Below, one piece after another: positions 33,213 through 47,281 of a DNA stretch of 64,000 nucleotides. Both the position numbers and the translations under genes were made by a program. A model generated the notes under the pieces. It saw only the letters and a program-made list of their open reading frames with translations. It was not told the DNA's origin and did no database searches. Position 1 is the first letter of the stretch. Every line of letters begins with the position of its first letter. This DNA comes from Phyto melanocephala (Eukaryota > Arthropoda > Insecta > Diptera > Rhinophoridae): contig OW799237.1 in NCBI GenBank assembly GCA_941918925.1, positions 787,201 to 851,200 of the forward strand. Reading direction: 5' to 3'.

Positions 33213-36200
33213 AGATACAACTGCCATCGATACATCTTACAGCGAAATATTGTATAAGACATAAATAATATTTCTAATTACGATTTAAATTTTTCAACAT
33301 TCAGCGCCTATTAGTTCAAAATCAAAATTAAACTCAAAATTATTTTGTTTCTAAAACATATTTGTAAAAATTAATTTTTTTTATTATTTAATCTCTGTCA
33401 TGGCTGCATGAGTAGAAAAGGAGGTTGAAGTTTCACGACAATCCTGTTATTATATACATACTTTATAGATAGATATGCCACTTTCACAATAATTTTCAAA
33501 TGCACTGATAAAATGATCATGCCTCTTACATTTTGTTCGTTTTGGACATAAAAAGTATTGAAAAACTTTTTGTGTTTTCTGCTGGAAAGCCAAACGTTTT
33601 TGTTGTTTTGTTCTCTTGTGTGTTTGCTGTTTATTAAAAAGTGAAAGTTGGAAAACACATGTTAAGGTAACGAAAAAAAAAACAGCAAAATTATTTTAAT
33701 AAATTTCTAAACAATTTTGGGTTATTCTTAAATGTACCATAAACATTATGAATGTGTTTGCAAATCAAAGGCTAAATTGAAATCCATTAATATTAAATTT
33801 TTTAAATCTGTTGTAACTCTACGCTAGTAAATGTGTGGAGGCAAAAATTGGCTAAACGTTTGGTATACAAATACAACAATTTTCAAGGCTGTTATGAAAA
33901 ACGCTTTAAAAATATACTTAGAAAACTTTAGAAAAAACCTCTAACGTATATTATATCCTTTTATAATACCATTATTGATTAAAGTTATTCTATAGTTGCA
34001 TTTGAAATGTGAAATTTTTTTCAAATATTTTATCAATAGTAAAAAATTATAAAACATCCACATAACAGTCTTCAAAACATCTGCTGCTGAACTATTGAAT
34101 TGCGGATCCAAGTATTGAAAATACTTTGACATCTAATATTTCTTCTTCTATCAAATGGAAGACGATTTGGATATCCGAGAAAGAGCACTGAGGGAAAACT
34201 AGTTTAATAAAAATATTCTGAAACCGATGAATGAATAACCAAATACGCCTATTAGCATTCAGACCGAGTTCAGTAAAACTGCGTTCTTAGTTTTAAATTT
34301 TTTGTCTCTTGTCTTTCATAGGAAACATTTTAAAGGCAACAAAATCAATTACTAAAAAAAATACGTAAAAATTTAAAAATTTATATCAATCCTTGAAAAA
34401 AAGCTTTAGTTTTTTTCAACTGGTAGATTTATGACTCTCTGTTTAAGGGTTTTTGTTCTTTAATACCCGGTTTAGTTAAGTGTTTGGTCAAAAGTTTAAA
34501 TCTTCATTTTTGATACTCCATTAGAACAATACTTTCACATATAAAGTTGTGGAATTGCAAGTTGTTTACGTCAGAAAGTAGCAATTAACGCATCTTAACT
34601 GTTTCAGTTTCTATATAACTGCATTTGATACCACGAGAATACATATTTGTAGTTGGATAACTGGGGTTTTGTTTATAAGTTTATCGCAATTTATTTATAT
34701 AAAGACTGTAATTTTAACTAGCCAGCTGAAAGAGGCCGATTTGTTTATATAAAACCAGAATCTACAATTTTGTAAATAATTAAATGAGTTTAAGAAAATA
34801 TCCCGATGATAATTACTGTATTGATATTTACGAAATGTTATAAAATAAAAAAATATATATTAGAGACACTCTGTCATGCTAATTTATTGATAGTTATAGT
34901 TGGGAGCCAAACTTTCTCTAAAGCAAACTAATAAACGGAATAAAGTGCGCAAAAACACATTTATATTTAATTAATAAAATTGTTCACATACACACCTGAT
35001 TCACATAATAAAGGAAAATTAAATTTTTCTAATTTTTTTTACACATCTCCGTTAAATCGCTTGTTTATGTTTTGCTAAAAAACCAAAAAATTCAAAGACA
35101 TTAAAATATCAGGTATAAATAAACGAATTCATCCCAGTTAATATTTCAGTCCAGGTGATAGGAAAGCATTTGTAAAAAATTGTCGAATTCGCCTTAATTT
35201 CACTTAGGAGGAAACTAAGATTTTGATTTCTGTATTAAACAATTAACTTGCACATAACTTGTCTACTTAATCTGCCTGAATTAATTTAAGTTGGACGCCT
35301 TGAAATATCGCCGCAATATTCCTTTTTACCGAGCAAATTAAAGACTATTGTAAAAGCTTTTATTAAAACAAAAACAAAGATTGTTGTGACAACAAGCCAC
35401 ATTTTTAAAATTTGTGGTTAAAAGGGACAAGTTTAAATAAATAAACTAAAAAAAAATCTTTAACCCCATTGTAACTTTTGGCCCTCTTTGTATATATGGT
35501 TTCAAATAATATTTCTTTTTTAATTCTGTTTTGTATTAATATGTCTATAGGGTCTACTTTGAGTGAAAAATACTATTAATGGCCATCTTTAAATATTATT
35601 TTTTCATTGTTCATTTTACATTCACACGCAGTTGCAGATACTTTCAATACAATATTTTCTGTGAAAAATAAGAACAGTTTAGCATATTTTTAAGTGGTTT
35701 TATTTAAACTCTAAGTAAGTACTTGAATGTACTTGAGTTTATAGTCCTAAAGTGATGAAGAAGAATCACGGCACAAACAAAAAGAAAATGATATAAAATA
35801 AGTAGCAAAGACACTTCGGACTTTTTTCAGTTGTTCAAAAAATAAAAATAACAAAATATACTTGTTAAAAATATACCCTACTTTAAGCAAATTAAAATAA
35901 ATATTATTAAAAAAAAATTTCGAAAAAAATACATATTTTTCATAAAAGTAATAAATAGATCGAATTTATAAAATAAAATAAATTCATAAGTTATTTTGTA
36001 CATCAACGTGATGTTTATTTATATGCATTTTTGAACATTAATGTTTAAATGTTCTTTCAATTTATTCTGTAAAATTTTTACTTAAACAAAAAATTGTAAC
36101 ATTTTCGGTCATGCTGACCTCTTATACTCTTGGGCAGACATATGATTTGTATACTTTATTAGTATGGAATATTACATGTATGTCAACTCAAACTACAAAT

Positions 36201-36798
36201 CAACCATCCAACAGACCGATTTGAATACTACAAACATATACGTGGTATAAATGTGGTATAAATGTGGTACACATACTGTAGTATGTAAATCGTATATTTT
36301 CAGAAGTATTACAAGACTAACTATCCTTAATGATATAGAAAACAACAACAGTGTTTAAATTAAAACGATTTATGTGATTTTATTAATATGTGATAGACCA
36401 CTGCGTTGTAAAGTAGATTTATAAATGAGTGCCACTTAATTTTAATAACAAAAGAATACAAAAGTAATTTAAATGAAAACATATCTACACTCTAACCTAC
36501 ATTTTCAAACATAATAAATCTTTTATTTATCAAAGGTTTATAAAACGATATTTATAAACAAAACTGTTTTATAAGCATTTTCTAAGCTTTAAAACTATTA
36601 AGTATTTAATACCCAGACGTATAAGTAATATAAATTATGTGTAATATAAAATATCGCTCATACGTACCAACTACACACACTAGATCTAACAAACAAATTA
36701 GTTCATGTATTTTATTATGATAAGTTTTAGAACTGATTATTAAATAATATTATTAAAGGAAAATTATTTTAATAAATAATTTTAAGAGAACTTAATTT
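33213..36798. other. AT-rich spacer with a mariner-type end
   Basis: Position 35462-35492 reads, on the minus strand, ATACAAAGAGGGCCAAAAGT, a decayed relative of the mariner-type terminus at 1909. A 15-codon frame at 34155 (MEDDLDIRERALREN) has a good start context and charged composition but is too short to call. Confidence 0.45.
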
Positions 36799-37060
36799 AA
36801 GAATTCCATTTTAATAGTGCGATAAAAGCTAGATTTTTCATTCATAGTAAATAGTATAACATGTCAACTCCATACAATTACCTCAACTATGGTAAAAATT
36901 CCCGACAGAAATTTCGCATGATAAAATGTAGAATGTCAAGCATTTTTCCGAATCCTTAAAAAATTTATTCAAGAATTCCATTGATATAGTGGGAAGTTGA
37001 CGAAACTTTTCATTTAAAATTTTATGAAAATTAAAATATGGAGTTGATATGTAGTACCAC
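36799..37060. repeat. Diverged direct and inverted repeat pair
   Basis: AAGAATTCCATTttAATAGTG...TTTTTCATT at 36799-36842 recurs at 36971-37015. CATGTCAACTCCATA at 36860 faces TATGGAGTTGATATG at 37037. This suggests an eroded insertion with repeated sub-ends; the family is not recognised. Confidence 0.35.
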
Positions 37061-39215
37061 TGTATGGAGAATTTATATTGAATTAATTTAATAATTTTTT
37101 TTCGGTATAAAGTGCACCTTGTGCCTAGGCATTTATTGTTTCTACAGTAAAATTTAAAAAATCGAGTAATAAAAATGTAGATCCATAATCCTCGGGTGAT
37201 TCATTGTGAGGTGCGATTTAAAAAGTAAAACAAAACATATACATTTGAATGCGAACTTAAATTTTTGTTACTATCGGTTAAAACAACAATTTATAGTATT
37301 TTTAGTATTTGAAAGTGATATCAAGGAAATGTTTTCTGTGCTCTAGTCGGAAGGCACAATTTCGGTATTTCGGAAATAACTAGTGCAAAGCGTCGCTTGT
37401 AGCTGGGTTATTTCTGAAAACGTATCCCCACAGCAAATAGTCCAAATATGAGGTATTGCCAAAAAAGGTAAATGTAGCTTAAGTCAAAATTAAAGATATA
37501 TTTAATTAATGAAACTCTTAATAACATTAAACGTGTATTTTGTTTTTTTTTTAAATTTATTTTTAAAGGACTTGTTTTGCCTCTTTAAATTATAAATAAT
37601 AACCAAAATTATTTATGACTACAAACGCCCTTATAATAATTTTCAGAAAAAAAAAACAAATTTAATTGCATTTAAATTAGCATTAAATTAGTTTCTAAAA
37701 TTATTACAAATATTTACCTTTTTGAGTTGAAGCGATACTTTTGTAAATTATTTTGTAATTAGCATATAAATTATTTATGACTTTTACCATTTTATGGTAA
37801 CTTATGGAAACTTATTATAAAATTTATAACTTTACTTTATCAGCAAACACAAAAAACAAGCTTCCGGAAATATAAACACTTTTCGACTAACGAAAAATAA
37901 TCACCTTTTTGTGTTTGAAAATGTTCATCCTTTATTATTTAATCCTTTAGTCAGGAATGAAATTCGTGTGGTTTTAAAATATTAATGCCAACTTAATGCG
38001 TCATGTTAAGGACTTCCGGCAGACACATGTCCTATACATACATTAACAAATGTTTAAATAATTTTCAAATAAAGGATAACACCTGAGATATAAATTGTGT
38101 AAAAACATCACATCTACACACAAAAGGATGGGCACACCAGCCACCGACTTAAACATTTGTAAAAGCAAATACAGCCACATCTAAACAAAAGTGTATTTGT
38201 GTTTGCTCTTACTTACGGTGTAAACAGTGGACCGGCTTTTTTCTTTACGTTAGTTTATATTACTTAATTTTTTTGTTTTTTATTTCAGTTTTTTATTTTA
38301 AATACAATTTCCATAGAGCACGAGAACCTTAAAACCGGCGACCTTCGTCAGAGCAAAAAGTAAATATGTATACAAGTGTATGTTTATGTGCCAGTGTAGA
38401 TGTATTGCTGTGTATATAATAGCTATTAATGGCTGCTTAAAATGTTTATACAACAACAATAAAATTCCCAGTAAAAAAAAGTAGGAAAAACGTTGCTATT
38501 TTGTTATATCTTCTCTTAGTGAAGTTTTGTTAAACATTTAGCCCATTTAACCACAACATAAGCACGGGTTAACGGAACGGTAAAAACTTTATATGTGTAC
38601 ATGTACAATATATGTATGTAAGCATATAGTAATCGCAGAACTATCTTTTGAATCTTTTGAATCTATTTAAATTTATTATTTTGTAGTTGTAGTTTTGTTG
38701 CTAAAAATCATTAAATTGTTATTATGTAACTATGAATCTGCGACTGCTGTTGATTAGGCCGAAAAGGAATTGGTTTATGTTATAGTGGAAGGATACCTTA
38801 GAGATAACATTTAAGGCTTAAGGAAAATTTTTATCAGTGGTATTTATTTTTTAATTGTTGATAAGGTTATATGAAATATGTAAAATTATTATACAAAGGC
38901 TTGTGGGCTACATGACAAATTAAGCAAATTTTAAATGTACAAAATGATAACAGTTATATTAATATTATAAAATTAAAATTAAAAAATATAAATGTAATTA
39001 TAAAATTATGCAGAGAATTGCTAAAATTATGTGTTAAAAGAAACTAGCTGGCTTTGCTCTAATCCAGAAGGGTTACTTTTAATATTTGGACACCACTTGG
39101 AATAGGAAATCATTATAGAAAGTTATTGTAAAAGCAAGGACATTTCAAAAGGCTAACGTAAATATACCTACACACAAAAAAAAATTATGGTAGAGGCTGT
39201 TTAAGAGACGTATAT
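37061..39215. other. AT-rich spacer, no firm gene
   Basis: An acceptor-like TTTATTTCAG at 38288 opens a 24-codon in-frame stretch ending at TAA 38361-38363, with GC-richer codons (IEHENLKTGDLRQSKK). It could be a chance frame or a tiny terminal exon. Otherwise nothing is supported. Confidence 0.4.
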
Positions 39216-39790
39216 TAAAGGGTGTCTCAATGAGAATGCCCTTTTTCGTTTCAAAATAAAACATGTATTTATTCAGATAGTTGTACTATTTGTATTGCAT
39301 CGTAAAGAAGACATATTGCGAATAGTTACGGAGTAAAAAATATGTTCAATAGCGCAAAGGCTCTTTAACAGATTTTACATACATTTTTCACATAGATATA
39401 CCGATTGGATCTCGGATTTGAGCTCAAAAATTGTTTAAGTTTATTCTAATAAGCCCGCATGATCTTGGTGTCCAGTTGGCATCAAAATTTTTTTGAAATA
39501 GTTTGTTTTGGAAATCGTTGCTGCAATAAAAATGGATTGTATCATGTGCTGTGTGGCAAGTGGCGCCGTCTTGCTCAAACCATAAATTTCCAGTAACGAA
39601 TGACGTTAAAGTCGCTGCAATTTTGTCCTTATTTTAAAAAAGCCTAACACCCTGCCTGACTAAAATCTGCATCAGACAGTTGCTCATTGTGGGTACATTT
39701 GTTTCCTATGGAATGCATGAGGCTTTTTTTTTAGCTGCAAATGCGACAATCTTGTGTATTCACGCAGCCATTTAGTTAGAAATACGTTTG
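39216..39790 (-). pseudogene. Decayed Tc1/mariner-superfamily transposase with one terminus
   Basis: The terminus at the low-coordinate side reads AAAGGGTGTCTCAATGAGAA. Reading on the minus strand, interrupted frames give HKIVAF..KKPHAFHRKQMYPQ, SGRVLGFF and WFEQDGATCHTAHDTIH; the last carries the second catalytic Asp. The order matches the NKQ.CRIW..ENPH / VWCGFWSG / QQDGATCHT blocks of the element at 29943. There are several stops and frameshifts. The first and third catalytic blocks are not preserved. Confidence 0.7.
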
Positions 39791-42700
39791 AGCTTTTTTT
39801 TTTGGTTTTTGTGATTTCATATACATTTAAAGTAGTAACTTTAACAATATATAATTGCTGCAGGAGACTAAGGACCTTATGGTTTGTACAGAAGTTTAAA
39901 TACGCGTTACATACAAGAAAAATTTGGATCACTTTAAATACTTGTTTGTGTTTCAGCCGCCTTTTTTTCACTCACTAAGCTGTTTTGGCAACTACATGTG
40001 AGATTTTCTTTAGACCGAATACTGAATGAAAACTTTTCGTTTTTTAAAAAATATCTCAGTTTTTTCCTGTTGTATCAGTTGGTACTTTTCCCTTAAGGCT
40101 AGGTAAAAGGAATAACAGTGCAGCTACAACACATTATCATAAAGTGTAATAAGCCTTTTTGTGTGTAAAAGATAATCGAGCAAAAATGCTTTGCAATTTT
40201 TCTTCTGTCGGTTTTTAGTTATGTTTGACAGTGGCGTAGATTTAGCAACGAAATAAAAAATTATTGATTTTATTATTCTATAATGTGGAAGGTGTAAAAA
40301 AATTATGTAGATGGATTTAACATTTTGCTATTATTTTAAGAGAATACAAATCTTTGAGAAAAATCTCTTTAATTAAACAACTTAATAATATAATTTTTTC
40401 GTTTGACGGTTTAGTTGTAGTGGTAGCCACGTCTATGACACTTTAGGTAAATAAAAACTAAAATAAATAAAATAAATAATAAATAAATAAATAAATAAAA
40501 TAAATAATAAAAACTAAAATATCTATTGAAGTTATTTTATTTAACGGGATTATCCTTGAATATTTTCCTGTTTAGGTGTGCTTTTTGTATTAGCAGTTTA
40601 TGTATGGATGTACATATGCATGTATGTATGTGTGATTTTTTAAGCAACTTTTTTATTGTCTATTTTGTTTTTTTTTGTTGCTATTTTCCTATGACTGTAT
40701 GGTATGTGCATAAAAATCATTTTATTTTGCTAATGGCATTTGTTGTTGCTCTTTTTCGTTCTGACTTGTTTGGGCCTCTTCTGCTTAGTGAATTTAAATA
40801 ACTGTTTACCTCCTTATACATATTATTATCGAGGTTACACTGGTACTTGTGTGGATTTGGTATCACTTTCAAAATATTTGAATAAAAAAAATTATTTAAA
40901 GAATTTAAAAAGAGATTTTTTGTGCATTTCTTTTATCTGATTCAAGAACATTGAACCTGTGCCACATAAAAATGTTAAAAAAAAGGTGAAGTTGGTCAAC
41001 AACTTTAAGGCCTAGAAAAGGCAAATAAGCAGAGTAAATAAATGTTTTTAAGGTCTCATCAAAATAAGAATAAAATTTTGTTTAAATATTAAAGTTCTCT
41101 GTTAGGTATTGTGATAAGAGAGAAAAAAAGTAAAATTACATTTAGTTGCTTGTTGTTCGGTTTAAGCTGGATATTTATGGCAGATCGTATAACTTTACCA
41201 ATTCTTTTGTGAATCTTAAAATCTTAAAATATTTATTCCAAATTCCTTTATTTTCTAAACTATTTTCATTTGGCTAATCATTGGCTAACTTTAAACAACC
41301 AAATAAATATCACTGAAAAGTTTTTGAGAGCATCTTCCATAATTTTATATTTACAAGTTTATTTTCGATAAAGAAAAATCTCACATGAAACATTTGCTGT
41401 TTTGTGTTATTTTATTAAAATTAGGTATTTTATCTTGTCGCCAAATAAAGCAATTGAATAATACAGCCTAAAATTTAAAAAAAATTTAGAAATAAAAAAA
41501 ATATTTTTGCCAAATCGTTCGATGTTATATTTTTCTGTGAATTTTTTTTAATTAAATACGCTTAATGGTATCCCTTTTAGGCTTTTTTGTTTCATAGATG
41601 TCTAATATTGTGTTGTCAAATTTTAACTTTCTAGCAATTTATAATAGACGATTATAGAGTATTTCGTCTTAGTGTTATTTTTTTTGTTAAAATTAAAACA
41701 TTCCAGATAAAAGAATTTAACTTTTATAAGCCACTTATTTACTTATTAATTAGCACTGCCATAATGTGATAAATTAAAACAAGGATTATTTAAGAAACTT
41801 GCACTCTGTGAAAAATTATTTAACAAAGTTCCGTAAATTAGGAAATTTTTAATCTTAAGTTTTTCTTTAAAATTAGGATTTCTGAATACCCTTAATATCC
41901 ATTCACTTAAGCACAAGGTAGGTGCTGTATTTAATATTTTCTTTTTGTTCTTTAATTTTTGGTCTATCCCAAATGGCCAGTTTTATCTTTGATTCTTCTT
42001 TTTTTTCCTGTTTTAACAAAAGTTTTTCAAAAATATTTCTGCTTATGCAAAGTCTGCTCAGTGCCAGTTCAATTTACATGTACCAATATGTTCGTATTTT
42101 TATGTGTGGCGTCAGTCAGTATTTGCGTCTTAAAAACTTACAACTAACAATCGTCACAGCAGAAAGACATCAAGAAGTAAAAACATAAAATTAATATTTG
42201 GTAATAAGAGCGTTAAATGCAGTTTAAGGATTTCATTAGAATATGAATTGACGGAATTAGCCAAAGGTTTTTTCTAGTTTGCAATAACTTGGTTGAATCT
42301 ACTGCCGAACAGACATATACCTGATTACTTTTAGTGTAATTTTTTTAAACTAAACATCATCTATTTATTCTGATAAGAAGCAAAAGCATTAGGCATGTGG
42401 TTTAATGATCATAAAGGTGATAACATAAGCGGATCCATCTTATGCTTTTGGGAGGAAATTGTTTGTTTATCGAGAGATAAAATTTGATTTTTAAAAAGTT
42501 CCTTTTTCGTTTCTCCTGAATTTGCAGTGGATACCCGTTAATGTAAATCTAACTTGGAAAGAGTCATAGTACAAAAAATAAACTGCTAAAACATTTGAAA
42601 AAAAATCTATTTAGGCCAAATTAATTATAATTTTTGTCTAGTGTTGCTAAATAACAATACAATAAATCTATTAATAAATTATACCCGTAAAATATTTAGC

Positions 42701-44708
42701 TAATTATTACTCTAAAAATATTGAATAGAGTTTTTATAAAATTTAATTAAAAAATATCTGCCCATTAATCTTATTTGAAATGAAAAAAAATTTTGAATAT
42801 TTTTTATAAACAATTTTGTTTGTACTAAATTTCTTTTAAACAAATAGCTCTGTAGAAAACTTTTGCTTATTTGTCTTCTTCTTTTTTTTTTTTTTTTTTT
42901 TTTGATAAAACTAATTTGCATACAAAATTAAAGTCATGTAATAAAATCTCATTGTGTCGGCTAAAATACTAAAGAACTTTATACATGTAAATTAGCATTA
43001 TCATACACACACACACACACACAAACAAATGCAATTTTTTTCCTGTTGCAGTAAACAGTACAGTTTCATGTTTGCATTGCAGGTTATTTAACAATATCAA
43101 TGCCGTATGTGAACACACATAACTGTTAACACTTGAATGTAAACAAATAAGTAAAATTTGTTTGTATACAAACAAATATATACAGCCACACACAGGGTAA
43201 ACGTAATTGTATATGTAGAAGGAGAATTGGGTTTCAGTATTTTTAAATAAAATTATTACACAAGTTGATAGGAAACAGAATAAAGGTTTTAAAATTTTGT
43301 TAACAGACGCAATGCAAACTGATTTATATATAAGTACATATGAACCTGGAAAGGAAATGGCTTATGAAACTGCAGATATGGTGTGTATGTATTCAGTGGA
43401 TAGACAAATCGAGTGAGACATAAAAAATAAGAAAAAATGTTTTTGCCTTAAAAAATTGTGGGGGTTTAAAAAAAATAAAAATAGTGCATAGAAGCATTGT
43501 GACTTTACTAAAGGTGTAATATGTAAACGAAAATAAAGTTATGCTTAACCCTTTGACTGTCCCCAAACATAATTTTTTTAAAGCGTATATCCATGGTATC
43601 AATTTGGTAAAAATTACCTGCATTATATGTGATACGAGAAGAAATACTTAAACTATTTAATATTCAAACGTTGTGTGCATCACATATTATCATTCTTAAT
43701 TTTCTTTGTGAGTAGTTATTTATTTGCAATTCCTTCTGTTTTCCCTTTTATTAAAGGAAAACAAAATGAACTACATGTGTCTCCGAGTGGGGTTTTGCAT
43801 GTGGCCCACTTTCCTACCTGTCAACCTACCCTAGTGTTAGTAAAAATAAAAAAAATACGGGATTGAAGTAAAAACGGGGAAACCGATTTTTGGAATTGCC
43901 AAACTAATATAATTATATGACAATTTATGCGTTTAGCTGACAATTTTTTAGTTAAATATTTAATTTTCGGTCGGAACACAAGAAATGGTCATTCAGATTT
44001 TGAAACAAGAAATGATGTAAATGAAGATAATTTAGATGAATAGGACTTTTCTCAGGTAGTAATAAAAGTTAAATTTATAAAGTTGTGAATGATTTATGCA
44101 AGGAATTGAGGAGTTGCGTCTCCTTAGAAAGGAGTAAAGCAACGACTCTTGAGAAGGACAAAAGATTTCTTTTATTGAAGAATATCATGTGGAAAAATTT
44201 GTGCTTAAAGGATGTCTTGGTTGTTATAAAATATTAGCTGAAAGCCACTTAGAAAGAATCGTAAAGTCTTTAGAATAGTTTATATGTTTTGAGTGCCAAA
44301 ATCCATATCGATAACCTTTTTTTAATGAAATTCATAAATGCTATCCTTTCTTAGTACTTTTGTAACTATATAATATAAGGTATGATGAAGTTGGATTTAT
44401 TTTTATTTTTTTCTATTTTTTTTGACATCAATACAATTTTTAGAAAATTATTTGTATCGCTTTATATCCTGGAAATTTACAAATTTTCTTTTTCACATTG
44501 TTCAAAATAAAATATTTGTTTAAATACTGATTAAATCACTTAATTTTTTTATTAGTTCATTTTGTTTATAAGCAATGCGTGGATTAATCATGATGCTTTG
44601 GACATAGGATTTAAAATCATAAGAATACCAACAATTTTGAGCCGAAAAAACAACAAATAAAAAACAAATATTTCGATATACTTATGATAACAAAATAAAT
44701 ATTTCTAT
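39791..44708. other. AT-rich spacer with microsatellites
   Basis: AAAT repeat at 40462-40505, a run of 22 T at 42882-42903 and an AC repeat at 43005-43022. A short coding-like stretch near 44170-44277 (VEKFVLKGCLGCYKILAESH on the plus strand) has a CxxC but is isolated. No gene is supported. Confidence 0.5.
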
Positions 44709-45070
44709 CAAGGCATGTATATGCAACGGCGAATTGATACACTAAAATGACCTTTTAGTAGATATTTTGTGTCAAATGGAATTTATACAGCATAGACAGT
44801 AAAGTTGTTATGATATGTTCAATTTAATTTAATTAAAAAAAGAAGGATATATATTTTCAATACACATAATAGAGGATATAAAATTACCAAAATAAATTTA
44901 TTGGATTTGCTTTCAGAAGAGTACTCTTTAGCTGATTATTCAATACCGAAACTAAAATCTAATTTTCCATCCCTGCATTAATAACTTAAATGAGCACGAA
45001 TTCAACAAATATTTGCATGAGGCTTCCTGATCAGCTATTGCGGCGAGGTTACCTTAATAAAAATGCCTTG
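44709..45070. mobile_element. hAT-type non-autonomous element, copy 2
   Basis: Starts CAAGGCATGTATATGCAACG and ends AAAATGCCTTG. The flanking octamers atttctat and attccgat agree at 6 of 8 positions, a decayed duplication of the hAT type. An internal block (minus strand GGATGGAAAATTAGATTTTA) matches 19120-19137 in the first copy, reversed in direction. At 362 bp it is about half the length of copy 1. Confidence 0.65.
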
Positions 45071-45570
45071 ATTCCGATCATATTATTTTTTTTTCTGAAT
45101 ATAAAAACAGAATACTTAAACACAAGGCAAATCGATTGTGGGAAAAATTTCTTAAAATGAAATTTTCCAACAACAACATACATATAAGCGGAAACTGATT
45201 ATGATTGTAAATCATTTGCTTAATATTCTACTTTATACATTAAAAAAATTATGTAACGCAATTAATTTTTAAATCTTTCTAATTTTTCTAAATTTCCAAA
45301 GATTTTTCCTTTATAATTTTTTTTGTAATAATTTTGTATTTATACGAATTTGTTGATAATTTTTCGATGAATAAAAATATTTGTTAAAATTAATTAGACT
45401 AAATAATATTTTTAAACTGGCGCAAGTTAATTTTTTTTTAATTTCTCATTTTTATATGAAGAAATAAATTTTTTTTATTTGTTATAATGAAAGAATGAAC
45501 TTGGAAAAGTAAGTTTTTATTTTATTTTTTTAATTTTTAAACTGCAAAGAAAATTTTAATTAATACGATT
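45071..45570. other. AT-rich spacer, no gene seen
   Basis: Nothing supported between the two small elements. Confidence 0.55.
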
Positions 45571-45713
45571 CAAGAGGTCCTAAGTGCCGAATGGTCTTAA
45601 TTTTCTACAATTTTAAAACGATTGAAAAGCTTGCATAGTTTATTTAAAATTTTTTTAAATTTTTAAAATTTTTGAAAATTGTGAGATGACTAAACTACAC
45701 TTAGGACATCTTG
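45571..45713. mobile_element. MITE, copy 2 (143 bp)
   Basis: Same family as 16433-16581. The inverted ends here are better matched to each other (CAAGAGGTCCTAAGTG and CAAGATGTCCTAAGTG), so this copy is closer to the ancestral form at its termini. Confidence 0.6.
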
Positions 45714-47251
45714 TAAAATTACCAATAGAATTAGAGGTTGTTGATCAGAGACCGCAAGTACATGTAAGTTTCCCTCAGTTGGAGTAGATATATATACGTA
45801 CGTATGCATGCAAAGAAATTGTAGTATTTTTACACTTAAGAGCCATTTGTATGTTGCATTTAACAACCTTGAGTAAAATCAACTCTTCTATTCGATGTTT
45901 GCAGGAAATGACGGTATGCAGTTTGTTGTCTTGTTGTTTTTTTTTTAACTTTTCAACACATGTTTATCTTGCCAGTACCCTCGTAGTTGCCCTATCAGCG
46001 TTAAATTTAAGTAAATATGTATGTTTGTGTATTATGCTTAACTTATAAATAGTTGCGTACCAATATTGTTACCTTTATCGTTTATTTTATGCAAGAGAAT
46101 ATTACCCTGATTGTGTGAGACATAAGTACAATTCCACTAAAGATAGTAAAAAAGGGTAACAAACATTACTTTTTTTAAGGTGTTGACAATGAGGGGATGT
46201 GTGTTATGTCTTACATATAAAATATATTGCCTTTATATTGTAAAATAATTTTCATTTTTTGTTTTGTTGCTTAAGAATGGTGTGTTAAGTATTTAAGAAA
46301 AACACAATAACAATTTTCTAACTGGACTAAGTGTTTTAAAACATTTGTTCCCTTTTATATATAAAAAAAAACATTTTATTGACCCTTAAAACTTTAAGTG
46401 GTTTGTAAACATGTGTTGGAGAAAGAAAGTTATATCGAATGTTTGTAGAAGATGTAGTGTAAAGTGTTTTCATACTATTGATAAAAAGCAAAACTATTCC
46501 AACAAAAGACTTCATTCACTATTAAAAAACGCTTCTTTAATTGTTTGCTTTGTGATTACCTGCTTTCAAAAGCGCTTGTGGAAGACGTGAATTTTCAATG
46601 CAGGTCTTGGGTTTGCAAGAAATAAGAGATAATTTCATTCCTATCAGGAGCAACACTATCATGATTTTCTTAAAGTTTTGCTGAAAAATTTTACAACAAA
46701 TGTTTCAATTAAAATAAAATTTCTCTACTGCTAAAATAATAAACAACTGTACGTAAGACTTACATACAATCATTTTTAACACGTTCAGGAATGCAATACG
46801 GTAAGCGAATAAATTCAGAACTGCTTATAAAAATAACAAAAAAAGAAAGTTGTTGGGACATTACTTAGTAATTTTGTAAAGACCGTAATTTTTTGGAAAA
46901 TTTTCTCCAAAGCCCACATATTTAAAAGTGCTGGGTGTAAGATGACAAAAATCAAAGTTGTATGTAATGATTAACTCAGACTAAAAATTAATTTTTTAAA
47001 TACTCGTAATAAGATTGTGAAAAACCTGGTGTTTTACTGGAATATTTTTGAAAGTTTTATTACTTTAGAAGAATTTTTGTCTGGCTGTCTTTCCTTTTAC
47101 CTCCTAAAGCTCAACAGGCTATAAAACTACTGAATGGACTTTGATAAGATTTGATTTGGTATATCTAGGTGAAAAGGTACCCTTTTATTTATTTATTTAT
47201 TTATTAGGTAAAATCAAGTTTTTATCCCGACAACAGCCGAGTGGAGTGCAT
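45714..47251. other. AT-rich spacer, no gene seen
   Basis: ATTT repeat at 47187-47205 just before the hammerhead-like relic. No coding signal. Confidence 0.5.
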
Positions 47252-47281
47252 TTTCGACACCATCTACGGTTTCATCATCAG
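47252..47281 (-). ncRNA. Hammerhead-like relic of a second PLE family
   Basis: On the minus strand: CTGATGA, T, GAAACC, 6-nt loop, GGTGTC, GAAA, 30 nt in all. Stem II has five pairs and one A-G mismatch. GAGT before and ACTC after the core could form part of stem I. Same layout as the PLE motifs at 3895 and 6103 but different stem sequence. No RT or endonuclease is left around it. Confidence 0.45.

Noticed and set aside
34155..34202. 15-codon frame MEDDLDIRERALREN with good start context
   Set aside because: Too short to separate from chance; no donor site or downstream continuation.
39684..39971. 95-codon minus-strand frame
   Set aside because: Its end overlaps decayed transposase sequence, but the frame itself is a mixture of relic and unrelated DNA.
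44170..44277. Possible piggyBac-like C-terminal fragment (GCLGCYK)
   Set aside because: Only one CxxC-type motif, no second motif and no terminal repeats nearby.
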